From: Allobrachymonas sp.
Lineage (GTDB): Bacteria; Pseudomonadota; Gammaproteobacteria; Burkholderiales; Burkholderiaceae_C
Direction: 5' to 3'
Length of the DNA: 9,940 nucleotides
Assembly: GCA_030538335.1 (NCBI GenBank)
Contig: JAUNUE010000051.1
Coordinates: 1 to 9,940, forward strand
The notes beneath the pieces were generated by a model, which worked only from the letters and a program-made list of their open reading frames with translations, made no database searches and was not told the origin of the DNA. The position numbers and the translations under genes were made by a program. Below are positions 6,340-9,940 of the stretch, piece after piece. Each line of letters opens with the position of its first letter. Position 1 is the first letter of the stretch.

Positions 6340-7383
6340 ATGAGCATCCCACACACCGCCTCCTCCGCCAGAAAGCCTGAACTCGTCTGCCCCGCAGGCA
6401 GCCTGCCCGCGCTCAAGGCCGCCATCGACAACGGTGCCGACTGCGTCTACCTCGGCTTTCGCGATGCGACCAATGCGCGCAATTTCGCGGGGCTGAATTT
6501 TGATGCCGCAGCCATTGCCAACGGCGTGCAATACGCGCAGGCGCGGGGCCGCAAGGTGCTGGTGGCGCTCAACACCTATCCCAAGGTCGGGCACGAAGAC
6601 GTGTGGCAGGGCGCCATCGACCGCGCTGCCACGCTGGGCGTGGATGCCGTCATCCTGGCCGACCCCGGCCTGATGGCCTACGCCCGCCAGCAGTATCCGC
6701 AACTGCGTTTGCACCTGTCGGTACAGGCATCGGCTACGCATGCGGCTGCCATCGGCCTGTACCACCAGCAATTCGGCATTTCGCGTGCGGTGCTGCCGCG
6801 CGTGCTCTCGCTCGAACAGGTGCGCCAACTCGCAGGCAAGGTTCCGGTGGAGCTTGAAGTGTTCGGCTTTGGCAGCCTGTGCGTCATGGCCGAAGGGCGC
6901 TGCCATCTGTCGTCTTACGCCACGGGCGAATCGCCCAACACCCACGGCGTATGCTCACCCGCAAAGGCTGTGCGTTGGCAGGAAACGCCCAAGGGTTTGG
7001 AGGCAAGGCTTGGCGGCGTGCTGATCGACCGCTACGCCGCGGGCGAAAACGCAGGCTACCCCACGCTGTGCAAGGGCCGCTTCGATGTGGGCGAGGTGCG
7101 CGACCATGCGGGCTACTACGCGATGGAAGAACCCACCAGCCTGAATACGCTCGAACTGCTGCCCGAGCTGATGCGCATCGGCATCAGCGCCATCAAGATC
7201 GAAGGCCGCCAGCGCAGCCCCGCCTATGTGGCGCAAGTGACCAAGGTATGGCGGCAAGCCATCGACGCCTGCGCCGCAGCGATGGAGCAATACACCGCGC
7301 AACCCGCCTGGATGGCGGCACTGGCACAGGTGGCTGAAGGGCAGCAGCAGACGCTCGGTGCGTACCACAGGCCGTGGAAATGA
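6340..7383 (+). CDS. ubiU: Ubiquinone biosynthesis protein UbiU (U32 peptidase-like Fe-S protein)
   Basis: With UbiV, UbiU forms the complex needed in E. coli for the oxygen-independent hydroxylations of the ubiquinone ring. It is in the U32 peptidase family but acts as an Fe-S protein. The 347-residue product begins MSIPHTASSARKPELVCPAG, a 12-residue N-terminal extension over the E. coli protein as I recall it. It continues with the conserved SLPALKAAIDNGADCVYLGF and NARNFAGLNF. Four cysteines, Cys181, Cys188, Cys205 and Cys244, have spacings 7, 17 and 39. These equal the E. coli 4Fe-4S ligands (169, 176, 193, 232). KIEGRQRSPAYV (286-297) is the U32 signature end. It lies 24 nt after thiM and 288 nt before ubiV; the ribosome site is weak. 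Confidence 0.95.
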   Translation: MSIPHTASSARKPELVCPAGSLPALKAAIDNGADCVYLGFRDATNARNFAGLNFDAAAIANGVQYAQARGRKVLVALNTYPKVGHEDVWQGAIDRAATLGVDAVILADPGLMAYARQQYPQLRLHLSVQASATHAAAIGLYHQQFGISRAVLPRVLSLEQVRQLAGKVPVELEVFGFGSLCVMAEGRCHLSSYATGESPNTHGVCSPAKAVRWQETPKGLEARLGGVLIDRYAAGENAGYPTLCKGRFDVGEVRDHAGYYAMEEPTSLNTLELLPELMRIGISAIKIEGRQRSPAYVAQVTKVWRQAIDACAAAMEQYTAQPAWMAALAQVAEGQQQTLGAYHRPWK

Positions 7384-7443
7384 ATCCTGTACTGCCCGCC
7401 CCCTCTCCAGGTTTTGTCAGATCGGGCAACTGGGCGCTGGTTT

Positions 7444-7484
7444 GCCCCCTCTCCCCAACCCCTCTCCCACAAGGGGAGAGGGGC
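7444..7484. repeat. GGGAGAGGGG palindromic repeat, copy 2
   Basis: Within the ubiU-ubiV gap, CCCCTCTCCC (7459-7468) pairs with GGGAGAGGGG (7474-7483) over a 5-nt loop. It is preceded by a second CCCCCTCTCCCC tract. The 25-nt core at 7459-7483 is the exact reverse complement of 7595-7619 in copy 3. Confidence 0.88.
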
Positions 7485-7510
7485 TTGTCTGCCCTAGACC
7501 GCATCACACG

Positions 7511-7524
7511 TTGAACACATTCAT
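7511..7524. promoter_or_regulatory. Possible FNR-type binding site upstream of ubiV
   Basis: TTGA-ACACAT-TCAT matches the FNR core TTGA-N6-TCAA at 7 of 8 positions and lies 147 nt before the ubiV ATG. ubiUV is controlled by FNR in E. coli, so such a site would make sense. Against it, I see no convincing -10 box at the expected distance; CATTAC at 7572-7577 is poor. Confidence 0.25.
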
Positions 7525-7594
7525 GCGCTCATCCGTTAACCCTGTCCCCGCTCACACGCTTCGCATCAACGCATTACGCATTGACGCTGCCACT

Positions 7595-7633
7595 CCCCTC
7601 TCCCCTTGTGGGAGAGGGGCAGGGGGAGAGGGG
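7595..7633. repeat. GGGAGAGGGG palindromic repeat, copy 3 (inverted relative to copy 2)
   Basis: CCCCTCTCCC (7595-7604) and GGGAGAGGGG (7610-7619) form a 10-bp stem, followed by CAGGGGGAGAGGGG. Over about 40 nt it is close to the reverse complement of copy 2, so in a ubiU-ubiV transcript the two could pair into a long stem enclosing about 110 nt. It ends 38 nt before the ubiV start. Confidence 0.88.
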
Positions 7634-7671
7634 ACTCCACGCTTTTGACCAGTGTTAAACCCGAGACCACC

Positions 7672-8568
7672 ATGCAACTTTCCCTAGGCCCCTTGCTCTA
7701 TTACTGGCCGCGCGATACCGTTCTGCGCTTTTACGAAGACGTGGCCACCATGCCGGTCGATACCATCTACCTTGGCGAAGCCGTATGCTCGCGCCGCCAC
7801 GAACTGCGCTTGCCCGACTGGCTGGCACTGGCGCAAGACCTGCGCTCCGCAGGCAAGGACGTGGTGCTGTCCACGCAGGTACTGGTCGAATCGGGGCCAG
7901 ACGCCACCACCATGCAACGCATTGCCGCCAATGGCGATTTCATGATTGAGGCCAACGATATGGGCGCAGTGCAGGCGCTCACCTCGCTGAAAAAATCCTT
8001 CATCGCCGGGCCACACCTGAACCTGTACAACCAGCCTACACTCACATGGATGGCGGGCTTGGGCGCACAGCGCTGGGTGGCACCGCTGGAAATGCAGCAA
8101 GCCGATCTGAAGCAGATGCAGGCCAGCCGCCCAGCGGGTTTGCAGACCGAAGTATTTGCCTGTGGCCGCATGCCGCTGGCGTTTTCAGCCCGCTGCTTTA
8201 CCGCGCGACACCTCAACCTGAACAAGGACGACTGCGGCTTCAGTTGCATCCACCACCCCGATGGTCTGCTGTTGCAAACGCGCGAACAGCAAGACTTTTT
8301 AGTACTCAACGGCATCCAGACCCAGTCCGCCAAGGTGCACAATCTGATCGCGCAAGTGCCGGTGCTGCAAGAGATGGGCGTGGATGTGCTGCGCATCAGC
8401 CCGCAATCCGTGCATATGCGCGAAATCGTCCAGGTCTGGCGTGATGCAATAGATGGCAAGCGCACCGTGCCTGAAGCGGAAAGTGCGCTGGAGCCGCTGC
8501 TGGTCGCGCCCTCGTGCAATGGCTATTGGCATGGCAAGCCGGGGATGGAGTACGTGTCTGCTGCGTGA
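7672..8568 (+). CDS. ubiV: Ubiquinone biosynthesis protein UbiV (U32 peptidase-like Fe-S protein)
   Basis: Partner of UbiU in oxygen-independent ubiquinone ring hydroxylation. From the ATG at 7672 the product has 298 residues, near the E. coli length. The start MQLSLGPLLYYWPRDTVLRF fits the family. An upstream in-frame start at 7606 would translate the repeat (MWERGRGRGD) and is rejected. Cysteines 39, 175, 188 and 192 match the E. coli 4Fe-4S ligands (39, 180, 193, 197) exactly at the last two spacings (13 and 4) and nearly at the first. Other landmarks are VDTIYLGEAVCSRRHEL (29-45), GPHLNLYN (113-120), and the C-terminal NGYWHGKPGMEY (283-294). The ribosome site is only a weak GAG. The 288-nt gap from ubiU is filled by two inverted repeats, so ubiV may have its own promoter or depend on read-through. 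Confidence 0.95.
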   Translation: MQLSLGPLLYYWPRDTVLRFYEDVATMPVDTIYLGEAVCSRRHELRLPDWLALAQDLRSAGKDVVLSTQVLVESGPDATTMQRIAANGDFMIEANDMGAVQALTSLKKSFIAGPHLNLYNQPTLTWMAGLGAQRWVAPLEMQQADLKQMQASRPAGLQTEVFACGRMPLAFSARCFTARHLNLNKDDCGFSCIHHPDGLLLQTREQQDFLVLNGIQTQSAKVHNLIAQVPVLQEMGVDVLRISPQSVHMREIVQVWRDAIDGKRTVPEAESALEPLLVAPSCNGYWHGKPGMEYVSAA

Positions 8569-8598
8569 ATGCCTGTTCGCCGCAGAGATCAGGTGTAA

Positions 8599-8623
8599 GT
8601 TGGAACCGCGAAGCGATTCCGAC
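8599..8623 (+). repeat. Hairpin 1 in the ubiV-ubiT gap
   Basis: GTTGGAACCGC (8599-8609) and GCGATTCCGAC (8613-8623) can pair over 11 positions around a GAA triloop, with one G-T wobble and one C-A mismatch. No T-run follows. It is 30 nt after the ubiV stop and may be a 3'-end or processing structure, or part of a dispersed repeat. Confidence 0.55.
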
Positions 8624-8650
8624 GCATGTGGTCTTTAGAGTTTCGCATGC

Positions 8651-8677
8651 GGCAGAATCTTCTTCGGAGGTTCTGCC
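8651..8677 (+). repeat. Hairpin 2 in the ubiV-ubiT gap
   Basis: GGCAGAATCTTC (8651-8662) pairs with GGAGGTTCTGCC (8666-8677), a 12-bp stem including two G-T wobbles and a 3-nt TTC loop. The outer 7 bp (GGCAGAA/TTCTGCC) are perfect. It lies 31 nt before the ubiT ATG and directly follows a CGCATGCG palindrome (8644-8651). The following CTATTTGAG is not a terminator tail. Confidence 0.6.
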
Positions 8678-8708
8678 CTATTTGAGCTACACAAATTGGT
8701 GATATTCG

Positions 8709-9245
8709 ATGATGAACCCTACCCACACCATTCCCAATACTGCTGAGGCACCCAAAGCCTTTGCTGTGCCTGCATCCATTGCCCACCTGTTCTCTCGCTT
8801 GCCCACCTGGCCCGGTTCGGTCGCATTTGCCAGTGGCGTGAACCTGTTGCTGGCGCAGCATATGCCTGCCGATGTGGCCGCAGCCTTGCAAGGCAAGCGG
8901 CTGCGCATTGCGGTGCGCGATGCGGGCGTAGGGTTTGACTTTGGCTGGTCAGGTGCGGGGTTTGTGGCCTTGTCCACCAGTCAGCAAACGCCCCACCTCA
9001 CCATCACCGCCACGGCTGCCGACTTTCTGGCGCTGGCGCGGCGCGAGCAAGACCCCGATACGCTGTTCTTCGCCCGCCGCCTGGTGATGGAGGGCGATAC
9101 CGAACTGGGCCTGATGGTCAAGAACATGCTTGATGCGCAGGAGCTGCCGGTGTTCGATCCGCGCCAATGGCGTTTGCCGCCGCCCAGCCGAGTGCTGGGC
9201 AGCCTGCGCGCTGCCGTGCAGCCATTGTCACACCGCGCATCATGA
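8709..9245 (+). CDS. ubiT: Ubiquinone biosynthesis accessory factor UbiT (SCP2 lipid-binding domain)
   Basis: Small SCP2-domain protein that in E. coli binds isoprenoid lipids and supports the oxygen-independent ubiquinone route with UbiU and UbiV, in the role UbiJ plays for the aerobic route. The 178-residue product is close to E. coli YhbT in length. The first 25 residues look disordered. LFSRLPTWPGSVAFASGVNL (27-46) leads into the SCP2 fold (about 35-145), with LRIAVRDAGVGFDFGW (65-80), HLTITATAADFLALARREQDPD (96-117) and LFFARRLVMEGDTELGLMVK (119-138), the family signature end. Two adjacent ATGs (8709, 8712) could serve; the ribosome site is poor. It follows ubiV after 140 nt with two hairpins, and its stop overlaps the ubiX start. 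UbiT is preferred over other SCP2 proteins because of context and the C-terminal signature. Confidence 0.9.
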   Translation: MMNPTHTIPNTAEAPKAFAVPASIAHLFSRLPTWPGSVAFASGVNLLLAQHMPADVAAALQGKRLRIAVRDAGVGFDFGWSGAGFVALSTSQQTPHLTITATAADFLALARREQDPDTLFFARRLVMEGDTELGLMVKNMLDAQELPVFDPRQWRLPPPSRVLGSLRAAVQPLSHRAS

Positions 9246-9844
9246 AAACCAACAGCACGCCCCGCCGCGTGGTGGTGGGTATTTCCGGCGCCAGCGGTGC
9301 GCTGCTGGGCGTGCGCCTGTTGCAGGCCCTGCGCGCATTGCCCGGTGTAGAAAGCCACCTTGTCGTTTCAGACGCGGGTTGGTTGACTTTGCGCCATGAA
9401 ATGGAGATGGACGAGGCGCAGGTGGTCGCGTTGGCCGATGTGCATTACGCCTGCCGCGATGTGGGTGCCGCCATTGCCAGCGGATCGTTTGCCTGCCACG
9501 GCATGGTGGTGGCGCCCTGCTCCATGCGCACGCTGGGTGCCATTGCCCACGGCCTGTCTGACAACCTGCTCACCCGTGCGGCAGACGTGACGCTGAAGGA
9601 GCGCCGCAGGCTGGTGCTGCTGGCGCGTGAAGCGCCGCTGAATCTGGCGCATATCCGCAATATGGCGGCGGTGACCGAAATGGGCGGCATCGTGTTTCCG
9701 CCCGTGCCTGCTTACTACGCCAAGCCGACGACGATGGAGGATGCCGCGCAGCACACCGTGGCGCGGGTGCTGGGGTTGCTGGGCCTGTTGCCCGAGCAGG
9801 AGGAATGGCGAGGGTTGCCTGCTTCTGTGCCCAAGACTGCTTGA
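9242..9844 (+). CDS. ubiX: Flavin prenyltransferase UbiX
   Basis: Joins a dimethylallyl group to FMN to make prenylated FMN, the cofactor of the UbiD decarboxylase that acts on 4-hydroxy-3-polyprenylbenzoate in ubiquinone synthesis. The 200-residue product has the typical size. Motifs are VVVGISGASGALLGVRLL (10-27, FMN phosphate loop), LVVSDAG (40-46), VVAPCSMRTLGAIAHG (89-104), DNLLTRAADVTLKERRRLV (107-125) and PPVPAYYAKP (153-162). The ATG at 9242 overlaps the ubiT stop as ATGA, implying translational coupling; longer in-frame starts inside ubiT read non-family sequence. No ubiD is visible. A UbiX serving another UbiD-type decarboxylase cannot be excluded, but the ubiUVT context supports the ubiquinone role. 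Confidence 0.94.
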   Translation: MKTNSTPRRVVVGISGASGALLGVRLLQALRALPGVESHLVVSDAGWLTLRHEMEMDEAQVVALADVHYACRDVGAAIASGSFACHGMVVAPCSMRTLGAIAHGLSDNLLTRAADVTLKERRRLVLLAREAPLNLAHIRNMAAVTEMGGIVFPPVPAYYAKPTTMEDAAQHTVARVLGLLGLLPEQEEWRGLPASVPKTA

Positions 9845-9868
9845 AACATATGTGTGGTGGCAAGGTCC

Positions 9869-9908
9869 GGCCCCCCCCCCCGCCCCCACCCCCCCCGGGG
9901 GGGGGGGG
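9869..9908. repeat. C/G homopolymer tract near the window end
   Basis: After ubiX comes a run of eleven C, then GCCCCCA, eight C and twelve G, forming a poly-C/poly-G palindrome at 9889-9908. It may be a degraded or misread copy of the CCCCTCTCCC..GGGAGAGGGG repeat seen three times elsewhere in the window. The sequence then ends in six A at 9935-9940. The whole 9845-9940 stretch has no gene, and the tract may be a sequencing or assembly artefact at a contig end. Confidence 0.6.
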
Positions 9909-9940
9909 ATTGGTTTGGCGTAGTCGGGGTCCGCAAAAAA

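Noticed and set aside
5503..6945. 480-codon minus-strand open frame opposite thiM and ubiU
   Set aside because: It is His/Gly/Arg-rich with no recognisable domain and spans two clear genes and their gap on the other strand.
7444..7633. CRISPR array
   Set aside because: There are only two copies, in opposite orientation, with a single 110-nt interval and no cas genes.
7606..7671. N-terminal extension of UbiV from an upstream ATG
   Set aside because: It translates the GGGAGAGGGG repeat into an Arg/Gly-rich peptide unlike any UbiV; the family start is at 7672.
8682..8695. TTGAGCTACACAAA before ubiT as an FNR site
   Set aside because: TTG and CAA are one base too close and only 6 of 8 core bases match.

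Overview
The window looks like chromosomal DNA from a GC-rich betaproteobacterium, most likely a Comamonadaceae-type facultative anaerobe. I infer this from protein style and from the GTTCG..CTGAGGTATCGAAG inverted repeat common in that group, not from a database search. It holds eight complete protein genes and one partial gene, and every one can be assigned to a known family. I did not find an undescribed system. The interest lies in gene combinations and in the non-coding DNA.

Region 1 (1-3166, minus strand) is a glycine cleavage operon, gcvT-gcvH-gcvP, with gcvP running off the left edge. A TATAAT box at 3098-3093 should start transcription almost exactly at the first helix of a tandem glycine riboswitch (about 3087-2848). 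The gcvT start codon follows 60 nt later. Glycine can thus switch on its own breakdown to CO2, ammonia, methylene-tetrahydrofolate and NADH. A 21-nt-arm inverted repeat separates gcvH from gcvP.

Region 2 (3167-5355) is a divergent pair: a MarR-type regulator (minus) and a SulP-family anion permease with a C-terminal STAS domain (plus). The 212-nt gap holds a perfect 18-bp palindrome overlapped by TATAAT hexamers facing both ways, a natural candidate operator.

Region 3 (5482-9844, plus strand) starts with thiM (hydroxyethylthiazole kinase, thiamine salvage) and continues with ubiU, ubiV, ubiT and ubiX. UbiU and UbiV keep all eight iron-sulfur cysteines at the spacing of the E. coli proteins. 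UbiT is the SCP2-type lipid-binding accessory protein. UbiX makes the prenylated flavin needed by the decarboxylase UbiD. Together they point to ubiquinone synthesis without oxygen, so to respiration under low oxygen or anoxia. The cluster is broken by two structured gaps. The gap between ubiU and ubiV contains two long, mutually inverted copies of a GGGAGAGGGG repeat and a possible FNR-type site. The gap between ubiV and ubiT contains two hairpins. ubiT and ubiX overlap by ATGA.

The last 100 bases (9845-9940) carry no gene. They contain long C and G homopolymers and end in six A, which looks like a repeat or a poor-quality contig end.
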